A stretch of DNA of 64,000 nt from Hydrogenovibrio crunogenus (GCF_004786015.1 NZ_CP032096.1:682001-746000), one strand, 5' to 3'; numbered from the stretch's first letter, positions 26,885-36,608 are shown. Numbers and translations: made by a program. Notes: generated by a model from the sequence alone, not told the origin.

Positions 26885-28114
26885 TTAGTGAAGGACGCGT
26901 GTACGAATTGTTCCTTCGATGGCTTTTAGTTCTTTCAAGCCCGCTTCACGATCTTCAGAGTTGATGTCGATGACCACATACCCAATTTCTGCATTGGTTT
27001 GCAGGTATTGCGCAGCCACGTTAATGCTTTTATGAGCAAAGGCTTCATTGATTTTGGTCATGATGCCCGGCTGATTTTTATGGATATGGAGTAAACGACT
27101 TCTATCCTTATGTTCCGGCAACGAAACTTCGGGGAAGTTCTTCGCTGACAATGTTGTTCCCGTATCTGAATAGCGGACTAGCTTTGTGGCAACTTCTTGT
27201 CCAATGTTCTCTTGCGCTTCTTCCGTGCTACCACCAATGTGAGGGGTAAGGATAACATTATCCAATCCTCTCAAAGGAGAGACAAATTCTTCATTATTAG
27301 ACTTCGGTTCAACTGGGAAGACATCAACGGCTGCGCCAGAAAGGTGACCGGATTTAATCGCATCTGCCAGTGCTTCAACATCCACTACCGTGCCTCGGGC
27401 GGCATTAATGAAGATAGCCCCTTTTTTCATTAAGGCAAACTGTTCCGCGCCCATCATGTTTTGAGTTTCTTCGGTTTCTGGAACATGTAATGACACAATG
27501 TCAGAAATTTTTAACAACTCTTCCAATGACTTGACCTGGGATGCATTGCTTAATGGCAACTTGGTTTCAATGTCATGAAAACGGACTTTCATCCCAATGT
27601 TTTCTGCCATGATGCTCAATTGAATCCCAATATGACCATAACCAACAATGCCCAGTGTTTTACCGCGTGCTTCAACCGACCCTACGGCAGATTTATCCCA
27701 TTCACCACGATGGACTTTGGCATTTTTAGCAGGAATGTCTCTTAAAAGTAATAGGATTTCACCTAAAACCAGTTCCGCTACTGAGCGAGTGTTGGAAAAA
27801 GGGGCATTGAAAACCGGGATTCCGCGTTTTTGGGCGGCTTTTAAATCCACTTGGTTGGTTCCAATACAGAAACAACCGACACCGACAAGTTTTTTCGCTG
27901 CTTTAAAGACATCTTCCGTTAAGTTTGTGCGTGAACGGATGCCAATAAAGTGTACATCGGCAATTTTTTCTTTCAACTCCTTGTCAGAAAGTGAGCCCTT
28001 AACATATTCAATGTTATTGTAGCCGTTCTCATTAAATACTTCGACGGCACTTTGGTGCAGTCCTTCAAGGAGTAAGATTTTAATTTTATCTTTAGCAAGT
28101 GATTTGTCGTTCAT
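26885..28114 (-). CDS. serA: D-3-phosphoglycerate dehydrogenase
   Basis: First enzyme of serine synthesis. 409 residues: substrate-domain start KDKIKILLLEGLHQSAVEVF, NAD-binding TLGIVGYGHIGIQLSIMAE, catalytic Arg/Glu/His segments INAARGTVVD and ILTPHIGGSTEEAQENIG. A C-terminal ACT domain (HIHKNQPGIMTKINEAF) provides feedback inhibition by serine, as in the E. coli short type. It lies upstream of, and on the same strand as, the D-2-hydroxyglutarate-dehydrogenase-type gene. Confidence 0.96.
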   Translation of the reverse strand: MNDKSLAKDKIKILLLEGLHQSAVEVFNENGYNNIEYVKGSLSDKELKEKIADVHFIGIRSRTNLTEDVFKAAKKLVGVGCFCIGTNQVDLKAAQKRGIPVFNAPFSNTRSVAELVLGEILLLLRDIPAKNAKVHRGEWDKSAVGSVEARGKTLGIVGYGHIGIQLSIMAENIGMKVRFHDIETKLPLSNASQVKSLEELLKISDIVSLHVPETEETQNMMGAEQFALMKKGAIFINAARGTVVDVEALADAIKSGHLSGAAVDVFPVEPKSNNEEFVSPLRGLDNVILTPHIGGSTEEAQENIGQEVATKLVRYSDTGTTLSAKNFPEVSLPEHKDRSRLLHIHKNQPGIMTKINEAFAHKSINVAAQYLQTNAEIGYVVIDINSEDREAGLKELKAIEGTIRTRVLH

Positions 28115-28244
28115 GGGTGTCCAACGTCTTAAATTTTAAGAAGCCGTTATTATAAAGGATTCGTTGTCAATTTTTGAATGAACTCAAAAAAAGCCTTCAA
28201 TCCCACTATTTTTAACGATTGTTTGGGTCTAGGGAAGTGCTTTT

Positions 28245-28278
28245 CTCTACTGAATGGCTTAGTCAGCATTCAGTAGAG
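28245..28278 (-). repeat. 12-bp inverted repeat between a cytochrome c gene and serA
   Basis: CTCTACTGAATG and CATTCAGTAGAG are separated by 10 bases. The stem is perfect, but neither strand has a T tract, so it is not a standard terminator. It could be an operator for serA or an mRNA 3'-end stabiliser for the cytochrome gene. Confidence 0.55.
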
Positions 28279-28289
28279 AGGCTTTGGTA

Positions 28290-28589
28290 TTATTTAGCTT
28301 CTTGTGAAGCGTAATATTCAGCCAATTCTTTGATTTCTTTATCCGACAGATTTTTCGCGAAAGTTTCCATTGTGGCATCTTTGCGGAAACCATCACGGAA
28401 ATCTTTCAGTGCCTTTTCAAGGTATTTAGCATGCTGACCCGCTAACTTAGGAAAGTTTGGAACCATGCTGTTTCCATCTACCCCATGACACCCGACACAG
28501 GTTTTTGCTTTGGCTGGCATGTCAGCCGAAAACGCTGGGTTGCTGAATAGAAAACTCACTGAAAAAGCCATTAGAAATAATTGTTTCAT
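28290..28589 (-). CDS. Small periplasmic cytochrome c (c553-like)
   Basis: About 99 residues from the chosen ATG at 28589 (MKQLFLMAFSVSFLFSNPAFSA is a good Sec signal). The frame is open to 28685, but the extension spoils the signal; GAGATG lies upstream of the chosen ATG. One haem motif CVGCH is followed by GVDGNSMVPNFPKLAGQHAKYL, and a late Met (DATMETF) probably provides the axial ligand. Class I cytochrome c fold. It is a probable soluble electron carrier, for example from Sox to a terminal oxidase (inference). A second cytochrome c gene lies 167 bp upstream on the same strand. Confidence 0.85.
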   Translation of the reverse strand: MKQLFLMAFSVSFLFSNPAFSADMPAKAKTCVGCHGVDGNSMVPNFPKLAGQHAKYLEKALKDFRDGFRKDATMETFAKNLSDKEIKELAEYYASQEAK

Positions 28590-28699
28590 AGCATACATCT
28601 CATTTTGGTTGATTTTAGATGCAGTTATTAGAAACCATTCAGGAAAGAAGGTCAAGAAGGAGTCTTGACAGAAATGATAAAACAAAAAGGATCAATATA

Positions 28700-28731
28700 A
28701 AAAAAGCCGCATAGGAGCGGCTTTTCTTTTA
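28700..28731 (-). terminator. Terminator after the 28756-29064 cytochrome gene
   Basis: On minus: AAAAGCCGC, loop TCCTAT, GCGGCTTTTTTTATA. The T7 tract is on the minus side, so it separates the two cytochrome genes into different transcripts. Confidence 0.82.
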
Positions 28732-28755
28732 ATAACAAAGCTTATTCAGATGTTA

Positions 28756-29064
28756 TTAAAGTGTTGCAACGTAAGCTGCGATGTTTTCGATGTCAGCATC
28801 AGATAGGCCAGCAGCCATCGGAGCCATCATTGAAGTCATCGGACCAACTTGCTCACCAGCTTTATACTTGTGAAGTTTAGCTTTGATGTCTGCAGCAGAT
28901 TGACCTGCTAGTTTAGGACCAACACCACCTTCACCAGCTGCACCGTGACAACCAACACAAGTTGAGTATGCAGATTGACCAGCTGTCGCATTACCACCAG
29001 CGTTTGCAGCAGCACCGAAAGTGATTAAAGAAGTTGCAGATAATGCAAGTAATAATTTTTTCAT
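28756..29064 (-). CDS. Small periplasmic cytochrome c (class I)
   Basis: 102 residues: Sec signal MKKLLLALSATSLITFGAAANA, haem motif CVGCHGAAGEGGVGPKLAGQ, and a Met-rich loop (GPMTSMMAPMAAGLSDADI) that supplies the distal Met ligand. Resembles c5/c552-type carriers. TAGGAGAGTACAAAA precedes the start, and a good sigma70-type promoter lies upstream at 29117-29145. It is a probable abundant periplasmic electron carrier; the partner proteins are unknown. Confidence 0.88.
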   Translation of the reverse strand: MKKLLLALSATSLITFGAAANAGGNATAGQSAYSTCVGCHGAAGEGGVGPKLAGQSAADIKAKLHKYKAGEQVGPMTSMMAPMAAGLSDADIENIAAYVATL

Positions 29065-29116
29065 TTTTGTACTCTCCTAAGCACTTTAAAAAAAGTCGGG
29101 TTTAACCCTAGGCGCA

Positions 29117-29145
29117 ATTACAAACGAAATCAGCGTATTAGTCAA
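29117..29145 (-). promoter_or_regulatory. Sigma70-type promoter for the cytochrome c gene
   Basis: On minus: TTGACT, 17-base spacer, TGTAAT. It ends about 53 bases before the cytochrome ATG. One mismatch to consensus in each box. Confidence 0.68.
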
Positions 29146-29359
29146 GCATGAAACCTTAAGGAAGATTTAATATTATGGCTAGTTGACCAGCTTTATGGCG
29201 TTAAATTTGTGAATATAGAGAAAAGCTTAAGTAATACTATTGTAATGTTTGATGAAACAGGTATTTTAATGTGTCGTCTATGAATGATTTAAATATTTTA
29301 GCAATACAAGTGGTTTTATCAAAAATATCGTTATGGTTGGTTGCGTAGAGGTTTTTGAA
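29146..29359. other. Non-coding gap, mostly AT-rich
   Basis: Between the cytochrome promoter and the small membrane protein gene. I see no gene, RNA or terminator here; it presumably holds the promoter of the small ORF. Confidence 0.5.
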
Positions 29360-29372
29360 AAGGAAAAGTAAA

Positions 29373-29552
29373 ATGATGATGATTAAAGTTTGGCTGTTTA
29401 TTATGATTTTGACAGTGTTGAGCTGGTTCGGGTTGAAAATGGCCGGAAAGCCGTTGCATATCGGCTGGGTGTTTTTATTTTGGATTGTGACGATACTCGG
29501 TGGAACTGCTTTCTTTTATATGATTTCGGTGTGGTTTGTGTCCAGTCAGTAA
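29373..29552 (+). CDS. Small two-helix membrane protein, unknown function
   Basis: 59 residues from the ATG at 29373, which has AAGGAAAAG seven bases upstream; an earlier TTG at 29355 is in frame but lacks such a site. Two hydrophobic helices (about 3-22 and 30-54) are joined by a short polar loop, with no cysteines or recognisable motif. Orientation is opposite to both neighbours, so it is a single-gene unit. A good ribosome site and two helices support a real gene, but I do not recognise the family. Confidence 0.6.
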   Translation: MMMIKVWLFIMILTVLSWFGLKMAGKPLHIGWVFLFWIVTILGGTAFFYMISVWFVSSQ

Positions 29553-29581
29553 TTGCTTGGAGCAAGATATGATAAATGTGG

Positions 29582-29603
29582 CCAGGTCTGGCCATTTTTT
29601 AAC
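29582..29603 (+). repeat. Near-copy of the repeat at the rsgA 3' end
   Basis: CCAGGTCTGG then CCATTTTTTAAC; core 9/10. The T-rich tail overlaps the rsgA stop codon. Confidence 0.7.
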
Positions 29604-30621
29604 CGGCTGGGCTGTCTTTAAACTCACTGAGTAGTCTTTGGAAGCTTTGAAAGCGAGTGTAATGAATATCGCCTGTTTCTACCGCATGTTTAATGGCACA
29701 GTCAGGTTCGTTTGTATGAGTGCAGTTGTTAAATTTGCATTGTCCCAAGAAAGGAGCAAAATCAGGATAAGCTTGTTCTAATTCATGCAGTTCACAAGGT
29801 GCGGGACTAAATTGGCGCACCCCGGGAGAGTCAATAATATTACCTGTTTGCCCTTCAAATTCGGGCAAGTGGTAAAGAATACTGTTAGTGGTGGTGTGTT
29901 TTCCAAGTCCGGTCGATTCTGATAGTTGATTGGTTTTAATATCAATGTCGGGAATAAGCGCTTTGATGAGGGAGGATTTGCCGGCACCGGACGGGCCAAC
30001 AAACACACTGTTTTTATTCATTAAAACTTCTCTGAGTTCATCCATTCCTTCATTGGTTTCCGCAGAAACCGGCAAGATTTCAATGTCCATTTCATCGTAT
30101 GGAATGAGAAGTTCCGCAATGGCTTCCCATTGCTCATCCGAATCGATTAAATCAATTTTATTAATCAAAATCAAAGCCGGTAACTTAAGTTGGTGAGCAG
30201 CTACCAGATAACGGTCAATCATGTCTGGGTGAATGCCAGGCTCGATAGGAGCCACAATTCCAAGCCAATCAATATTGGCGGCTACCATACGTTTTTGACC
30301 GCGAAAGCCGGGACGGCTCAATTCCTGAGTGCGTGGTTCAGCGGAAACAACAACACCGGTGTTGGGTTCGATGTCGGTTTGCCAGGTGACGCGATCACCT
30401 GCCACCAGCTTGCCTAAGTGTTGACGTGCTGCGCAATTGTATATCTCGCCGTCGTTGGCTTCAATCAATAAGCGCTTGCCGAAATTGGTAATGACAAGAC
30501 CGGGTTGCTTCTCTCCTAAATGCTCTGAAGTGGCCGAAGAGTTTGAAGTCGCATCTGATTCAGCATGTTGCTTTTGCTGAACGCGGCGGCGTTGTTGGTT
30601 GCTGAGTTTTCGTTTGGCCAC
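29599..30621 (-). CDS. rsgA: Small ribosomal subunit biogenesis GTPase RsgA
   Basis: Circularly permuted GTPase assisting late 30S assembly. 340 residues: basic N terminus, OB fold, G4 NKID at 154-157 before G1 GPSGAGKSSLI at 209-219 (the permuted order), DSPGVRQF, and the zinc knuckle CKFNNCTHTNEPDCAIKHA. The stop codon is contained in a near-copy of the dispersed repeat (29582, TTTTTTAAC side), so the repeat touches the gene's end. Located near orn, as in many gammaproteobacteria. Confidence 0.95.
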   Translation of the reverse strand: MAKRKLSNQQRRRVQQKQHAESDATSNSSATSEHLGEKQPGLVITNFGKRLLIEANDGEIYNCAARQHLGKLVAGDRVTWQTDIEPNTGVVVSAEPRTQELSRPGFRGQKRMVAANIDWLGIVAPIEPGIHPDMIDRYLVAAHQLKLPALILINKIDLIDSDEQWEAIAELLIPYDEMDIEILPVSAETNEGMDELREVLMNKNSVFVGPSGAGKSSLIKALIPDIDIKTNQLSESTGLGKHTTTNSILYHLPEFEGQTGNIIDSPGVRQFSPAPCELHELEQAYPDFAPFLGQCKFNNCTHTNEPDCAIKHAVETGDIHYTRFQSFQRLLSEFKDSPAG

Positions 30622-30650
30622 AAGTGGTTACCTGGTGATGGGGTGAAACG

Positions 30651-30992
30651 TTAATCTAACAAAGCATCAATTTTGGCGGCCATAATGAAATCATTTTGAC
30701 TGAGTCCTTTAATGCTATGTGTGGTAAGAATGACTTTACATTCATTGTACCCAAAACAAATTTCCGGGTGGTGGTCTTCTTTATGGGCAACCCAGGTAAT
30801 CGCATTGACGAAAGCAACTGTCTGATGATAGTTTTTGAATGGAAAGGTCTTTGTCAATGTTTGGTAGTTCAGTGGAACATCCCAGCCCGGCATTTGTGAA
30901 AGATAACTTTCAATGCGGGGGATAATCATCGCTTTCGACCCTTTTTCGATGGTTTCACAAGACTGTTCTTTTAATGCAATTTCTGTCGTCAT
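30651..30992 (-). CDS. phhB: Pterin-4a-carbinolamine dehydratase
   Basis: Recycles the pterin cofactor of aromatic amino acid hydroxylases; some members have other roles. 113 residues with the diagnostic HHPEI pattern in VAHKEDHHPEICFGYNECKVILTTHSIKGLSQNDF. No phenylalanine hydroxylase gene lies nearby. It sits between the Ste24-like gene and rsgA on the same strand, 29 bp before rsgA. Confidence 0.88.
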   Translation of the reverse strand: MTTEIALKEQSCETIEKGSKAMIIPRIESYLSQMPGWDVPLNYQTLTKTFPFKNYHQTVAFVNAITWVAHKEDHHPEICFGYNECKVILTTHSIKGLSQNDFIMAAKIDALLD

Positions 30993-31063
30993 AGTAGGGA
31001 TCCTTTTGCCTTACTGTAAGAAAGGTCAGTATTCATCATGCTCTTACAGATAAGGTCAATGTT

Positions 31064-32311
31064 TTATTTTTCAAGAGATTTTAAATGGTCAATACGAATT
31101 TTGGCCGGAGGATGACTGTCATGATAACCAGAATAAGTCGGATCTGGTGTCAAGCTGCTGGCATTGTCACGATACATTTTCAGTAACGCTGAAATTAATG
31201 GAGATGAACCAACCGCTTCTGAGGCAAAGGCATCGGCTTCAAACTCATGTTTTCGGCTTTTGAAGGCGCTGATTGGGCCGAGGAAAAAGAACATCACCGG
31301 AATTGCGGTCATAAACAATAACAACGCTGCCGCAGGGGTTTGCGTGGTCATGCCTAATCCCGTATAAAACTCAATTTGCTGAGCCAGCCATCCTAAAATA
31401 GCTAGGCCTGCCAAGCTGAGTGCAAAGGATTCGAATAAGCGTTTTTTGATGTGTCCATGTTTAAAGTGTCCGAGTTCATGAGCCAGGACAGCTTCCACTT
31501 CTTCCGGAGTTAAGGTTTCCAGTAGTGTGTCAAAAAACACAATGCGTTTGTTTTTACCAAACCCGGTGAAATAAGCGTTGCCGTGACCTGAACGAGAAGA
31601 GCCATCCATGACAAAAATACCATTTGATTCAAATCCGGTTCTTTCCAGTAAGGCTTCAATACGCTGTTTCATTTCGCCTTCTTCTAAAGGAGTGAATTTA
31701 TTGAAAATGGGGGCAATCCATTTTGGGTAAGCCCAAATCAAAATCAGATTGAAGGCCATCCAGACAACCCAGGTATAAAACCACCAGGCCTGGTCAAAAT
31801 AGGTATCCATAATGGTGAGAATTGCCCAGATAAGAGGTAGACCGATGACTAAGACCAAAGCCCATTGCTTGAGTAAGTCCGTGACGAATTTGACGGGCGT
31901 CATTTTATTGAACCCGAAAGCTTCTTCAATTTTAAACGTCGAAATGATTGAAAATGGCAGGTGCAGTAAAGACAAGAACCAAAAGGTCGACAGTAAAAAG
32001 GCAGTATCTCGCCAAATCGGCGCAAGGTCGGTGGCTAGCCAGTAATTATAGATTTCTTGAAACCCTCCACCCAATGTCATGAAAAGCAACACTGCGGCAT
32101 CAAAAAAAAGGATGAAACGTGAAAGTTGGAGTTTTGCCCGGCTGTAATCAGCGGCTTTATGATGAGCTTCTAAGGACACCACCTCGCTGAAGTCGCTAGG
32201 CACTTCTGCACGATGACGGCTGATATGAAATTGGTTTTTGATGTTAAGCCAAAGTTCAATCGCAAGGTTCAAAGCAACGGCGGTAACAAATAGGGTTGTG
32301 ATCCAAAGCAT
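31064..32311 (-). CDS. Ste24-like M48 integral-membrane endopeptidase
   Basis: 415 residues with several membrane segments (N-terminal helix, about 65-95, 105-130, 150-200, 290-350). The zinc motif VLAHELGHFKHGH and a later KSRKHEFEADAFASEAVG third-ligand segment match the CAAX-protease (Ste24) branch of M48 rather than HtpX. Bacteria lack prenylated CAAX proteins, so the natural substrate is unknown; a membrane-protein quality-control role is plausible. An exact repeat copy at 31784 is read as FDQAWW between membrane helices. This is the second M48 protease in the window. Confidence 0.87.
   Translation of the reverse strand: MLWITTLFVTAVALNLAIELWLNIKNQFHISRHRAEVPSDFSEVVSLEAHHKAADYSRAKLQLSRFILFFDAAVLLFMTLGGGFQEIYNYWLATDLAPIWRDTAFLLSTFWFLSLLHLPFSIISTFKIEEAFGFNKMTPVKFVTDLLKQWALVLVIGLPLIWAILTIMDTYFDQAWWFYTWVVWMAFNLILIWAYPKWIAPIFNKFTPLEEGEMKQRIEALLERTGFESNGIFVMDGSSRSGHGNAYFTGFGKNKRIVFFDTLLETLTPEEVEAVLAHELGHFKHGHIKKRLFESFALSLAGLAILGWLAQQIEFYTGLGMTTQTPAAALLLFMTAIPVMFFFLGPISAFKSRKHEFEADAFASEAVGSSPLISALLKMYRDNASSLTPDPTYSGYHDSHPPAKIRIDHLKSLEK
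31784..31800. repeat. Exact CCAGGCCTGG repeat inside the ste24-like gene
   Basis: Exact core followed by TCAAAAT; the other flank is AAACCA. Read on minus as DQAW. Confidence 0.75.
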
Positions 32312-32347
32312 AATATTTCTTTTAATTTAAAGTTTTGGGATTGTTGT

Positions 32348-32451
32348 ATTTCAATAAATCCTATATAGGGTTTATGTGATTGAAATTCAAATGTGTCTGT
32401 TTCTAAAGATTGCTCACTATCCCATGTTCGGGTCGGAATTTCAATAAATCC
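32348..32451. promoter_or_regulatory. Repeated ATTTCAATAAATCC element in the ste24-like/orn divergent gap
   Basis: The 14-mer ATTTCAATAAATCC occurs at 32348 and again at 32438, 90 bases apart. The first copy is also the left arm of an imperfect dyad whose right arm reads GGGTTTATGTGATTGAAA. The spacing and position in a divergent promoter region suggest operators, but no regulator is identified. Confidence 0.4.
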
Positions 32452-32522
32452 CTCCGTTGTGGCTTATGGCAATAACGTTTAAGATAAGCGTTATTTTAAA
32501 TTAAAAAGGTTGTTCGCTCACC

Positions 32523-33074
32523 ATGAAATCAGAAAATAACCTGATCTGGATTGATTTGGAAATGACAGGATTGGATCATAAGACAGATCAAATTATTGAA
32601 ATTGCAACGGTTGTGACCGATGCGGAGTTGAATGTGCTTGCCGAAGGGCCTGTGATGGCGATTCAAACAGAGCAGCACTATTTAGATGGTATGGATGCGT
32701 GGTGTACGACCCATCATGGTAATTCAGGCTTGACTAAGCGGGTTCAGGAAAGCTCGATTACGATGACTCAAGCCGAGCAGGAAACGATTGCATTTTTAAA
32801 GCCCTATGTGTCGAAAGGCAAATCCCCAATGTGCGGGAACAGTATTTGTCAGGATCGTCGTTTTTTAATCGAGCAGATGCCTGATTTGGAGCAGTTTTTT
32901 CATTATAGAAATTTGGATGTGTCCAGCTTGAAGGAGCTGGCAAGGCGTTGGGCGCCATCTGTTTATAGCGGGTATAAGAAGAAGGGTGCGCACCTTGCGT
33001 TGGATGATATTTATGAATCGATTGACGAGTTAAGGTACTACCGACAAAATTTATTTTTACCAGAGTTTCACTAA
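32523..33074 (+). CDS. orn: Oligoribonuclease
   Basis: DEDDh 3'-5' exonuclease that degrades 2-5-nt RNAs and pGpG from cyclic-di-GMP turnover. 183 residues: [21 protein letters not shown] (first DE motif), [16 protein letters not shown] and the C-terminal [18 protein letters not shown] (H...D). Length is typical. Divergent from the ste24-like gene. Confidence 0.96.
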   Translation: MKSENNLIWIDLEMTGLDHKTDQIIEIATVVTDAELNVLAEGPVMAIQTEQHYLDGMDAWCTTHHGNSGLTKRVQESSITMTQAEQETIAFLKPYVSKGKSPMCGNSICQDRRFLIEQMPDLEQFFHYRNLDVSSLKELARRWAPSVYSGYKKKGAHLALDDIYESIDELRYYRQNLFLPEFH

Positions 33075-33109
33075 ACGCGTGGAACGTTTTGAAAGATAAA
33101 GGCTTCTAA

Positions 33110-33151
33110 ATGAGAATAAATCCTGCTTTATGCCTTTATAAAAGCATTTAA
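33110..33151 (+). CDS. Possible leader peptide upstream of ilvIHC
   Basis: 13-codon frame MRINPALCLYKSI. AAAGG lies seven bases before the ATG, and a hairpin with a T tract follows 21 bases after the stop. It contains two Ile and two Leu codons among 13, enough to suggest branched-chain attenuation but not rich enough to be convincing. Confidence 0.3.
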   Translation: MRINPALCLYKSI

Positions 33152-33172
33152 CTTCGTTATAATTCCTTTCTT

Positions 33173-33202
33173 GCCCTGCTAAATTGCAGGGCTTTGTTTT
33201 TT
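33173..33202 (+). terminator. Terminator or attenuator between orn and ilvI
   Basis: GCCCTGC, loop TAAATT, GCAGGGC, then TTTGTTTTTT. It lies about 100 bases after the orn stop and 90 before ilvI, so it either ends orn or attenuates ilvIHC. Confidence 0.75.
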
Positions 33203-33224
33203 AAGTTATTTTTTTAATCAGATT

Positions 33225-33270
33225 AAGCGACGGAAGTGGATAAAACAGACTCTGCTCCGACGCTTTTTTT
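33225..33270 (+). promoter_or_regulatory. Second attenuator-like hairpin just upstream of ilvI
   Basis: AAGCGACGGA and TCCGACGCTT pair with one mismatch across a 21-base loop that can form AGT/ACT, and T7 follows immediately. It sits only 24 bases before the GTG start, where an intrinsic terminator would act as an attenuator. Confidence 0.5.
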
Positions 33271-33293
33271 GACCCAAACGGAGGACCGTTGTT

Positions 33294-34997
33294 GTGGAAT
33301 TAACTGGTGCCCAGATTCTTGTACATTATTTGGAAGATGAGGGCGTAGAGCATATTTGGGGGTATCCAGGTGGTGCAGCATTGCCAATCTATGATGCCCT
33401 AGATACGGACGCAAAAAAATTAAAGCATGTGCTGGTCCGTCATGAACAAGCTGCTGTTCACGCAGCTGATGGGTTCTCACGCTCTACAGGTTTACCAGGA
33501 GTCGCGCTTGTAACTTCCGGCCCCGGTGCTACTAATACCGTCACCGGTATTGCGACAGCTTATATGGATTCGATTCCAATGGTTGTCATCACTGGGCAAG
33601 TTGCTACGAATATGATTGGCTTGGATGCATTCCAAGAAATCGATACGGTAGGAATTACAAGACCGATTGTTAAACACAACTTCTTGGTCAAGGATGTCAA
33701 TGACCTCGCGATGACGCTCAAAAAAGCGTTTTATATCGCAACGACTGGTAGACCCGGTCCAGTTGTGGTCGATATCCCGAAAGATGTACAAAATGCCAAA
33801 AGCTCTTATGAATATCCACAAGAAGTGAGTTTACGCTCCTATGTACCTGTAACGAAAGGCCATAGCGGACAAATTAAAAAAGCCATCGATATGATGTTGG
33901 CGGCGAAAAAGCCCATTATTTACACGGGCGGCGGCGTCGTATTGGGCGGTGCTTCTGAAGCATTGACCGACTTGGCGCGTCAATTAGGTTATCCCGTTAC
34001 CAATACCTTGATGGGGCTAGGTGCTTATCCGGCTGAAGACAAACAGTTTGTCGGTATGTTAGGGATGCATGGAACCTATGAAGCGAATTTGACCATGCAT
34101 AATTCGGATTTGATTATCGCGATCGGTGCACGATTTGATGATCGAGTGACTGGAAATCTAGAGAAATTCTGTCCGGACGCAAAAGTGATTCATGTTGATA
34201 TTGACCCTGCATCCATTTCAAAAAATGTTGTGGTCGATATTCCGATTGTCGGACCGGTCAAGCAAGTACTGAATGAGATGTTGTCTTTGTTGACGAAAAC
34301 AAAGAAACGGCCTGATCAAGAAGCACTGGATAGCTGGTGGGAGCAAATTGAAAGCTGGCGTTCGACAAACTGTCTGCGCTATGAGCAGTTGGGCCATAAA
34401 ATCAAACCGCAAGCAGCCATGGAAACTGTGTGGCAGGTGACTAATGGTGATGCTTATGTTACTTCAGATGTTGGGCAACACCAGATGTTTGCTGCACAAT
34501 ACTATAAGTTTAATAAGCCTCGCCGTTGGATTAATTCAGGTGGTTTAGGCACGATGGGCTTTGGTTTGCCTGCAGCAATGGGGGTGCAAGCGGCATTCCC
34601 TGATGCAACCGTAGTGTGTGTAACGGGTGAAGGTTCGGTTCAGATGAATATTCAAGAACTTTCAACGTGCTTACAGTATGGCTTGCCGATCAAGGTGCTG
34701 TGTTTGAATAACGGTTTCTTGGGTATGGTGCGTCAATGGCAAGAGTTCTTTTATGATCGTCGTTATTCCATGTCTTACATGGATTCTCTACCAGACTTTG
34801 TTAAGTTGGTGGAAGCGTACGGACATGTGGGGATTCGTATTGATAATCCAGAAACCATGAAAGAGCAGCTTGAAGAAGCGTTTTCCGATAAATACAAAGA
34901 TCGTTTTGTTTTCATCGATGTCATTACGGATCAACAAGAAAACGTTTATCCGATGATTCCTGCTGGTGCAGGGCTTGATGAAATGATTTTGGTATAA
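33294..34997 (+). CDS. ilvI: Acetolactate synthase large subunit
   Basis: ThDP-, FAD- and Mg-dependent enzyme that starts valine/isoleucine synthesis. 567 residues: [43 protein letters not shown] with the ThDP-activating Glu, the FAD region, and [20 protein letters not shown] (ThDP motif GxG...N). The GTG start has CGGAGGACC upstream. It precedes ilvH and ilvC on one transcript. ilvB and ilvI are paralogue names; the partner length favours ilvI/ilvH. Confidence 0.95.
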   Translation: MELTGAQILVHYLEDEGVEHIWGYPGGAALPIYDALDTDAKKLKHVLVRHEQAAVHAADGFSRSTGLPGVALVTSGPGATNTVTGIATAYMDSIPMVVITGQVATNMIGLDAFQEIDTVGITRPIVKHNFLVKDVNDLAMTLKKAFYIATTGRPGPVVVDIPKDVQNAKSSYEYPQEVSLRSYVPVTKGHSGQIKKAIDMMLAAKKPIIYTGGGVVLGGASEALTDLARQLGYPVTNTLMGLGAYPAEDKQFVGMLGMHGTYEANLTMHNSDLIIAIGARFDDRVTGNLEKFCPDAKVIHVDIDPASISKNVVVDIPIVGPVKQVLNEMLSLLTKTKKRPDQEALDSWWEQIESWRSTNCLRYEQLGHKIKPQAAMETVWQVTNGDAYVTSDVGQHQMFAAQYYKFNKPRRWINSGGLGTMGFGLPAAMGVQAAFPDATVVCVTGEGSVQMNIQELSTCLQYGLPIKVLCLNNGFLGMVRQWQEFFYDRRYSMSYMDSLPDFVKLVEAYGHVGIRIDNPETMKEQLEEAFSDKYKDRFVFIDVITDQQENVYPMIPAGAGLDEMILV

Positions 34998-35008
34998 GGG
35001 GAAGACGA

Positions 35009-35500
35009 ATGAAGCATATTATTTCAATGTTAATTGAAAATGAATCAGGCGCCTTATCTCGTGTATCTGGTTTGTTTTCAGCGCGTGGTTACAATATCCA
35101 CGCCTTAACCGTTGCTCCAACCGATGATGAAACCATCTCTCGTCTAACTTTGGTGACGAGCGGAACCGAACAGCAAGTTGAGCAGATTGTGAAGCATTTG
35201 AATCGCTTGATTGATGTCATTAAAGTGGTTGATATCACGGAAGGCAGTCATATTGAACGTGAATTGATGCTGGTTAAGCTAAAAGCTTCTGGGGCGATGC
35301 GCGAAGAAATTAAGCGTTTAAGTGATATTTTCCGTGGCACGATTGTCGATGTGACAGCGAATATCTATACCGTTCAGCTGGTGGGTGAAAGCCAGAAACT
35401 TGATGCGTTTGTGGATGCCATTGACGAAGGGTTGATTGTCGAAGTGGTTCGCTCAGGTGCCGTTGGATTGATGCGTGGCGAGAAGTCACTTCATCTATAA
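35009..35500 (+). CDS. ilvH: Acetolactate synthase small (regulatory) subunit
   Basis: 163 residues, the exact usual length of IlvH. The N-terminal ACT domain (HIISMLIENESGALSRVSGLFSARGYNIHALTVAPT) binds valine for feedback inhibition; a C-terminal domain activates the large subunit. It lies 11 bp after ilvI with GGGGAAGACG as ribosome site, and ilvC follows after 50 bp. Confidence 0.96.
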   Translation: MKHIISMLIENESGALSRVSGLFSARGYNIHALTVAPTDDETISRLTLVTSGTEQQVEQIVKHLNRLIDVIKVVDITEGSHIERELMLVKLKASGAMREEIKRLSDIFRGTIVDVTANIYTVQLVGESQKLDAFVDAIDEGLIVEVVRSGAVGLMRGEKSLHL

Positions 35501-35505
35501 CCTAA

Positions 35506-36567
<1,062 letters not shown>

Positions 36568-36601
36568 TTATATTTTAAGAGATAACCTCTCTAAAATATA
36601 A
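36568..36601 (+). other. AT-rich hairpin directly after the ilvC stop
   Basis: TTATATTTTA and TAAAATATAA pair perfectly, with inner GAGA/TCTC pairing and a TAACC loop. It starts on the base after the stop codon and lacks a T tract; it probably stabilises the 3' end ahead of the terminator at 36609. Confidence 0.6.
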
Positions 36602-36608
36602 CGTTCTG

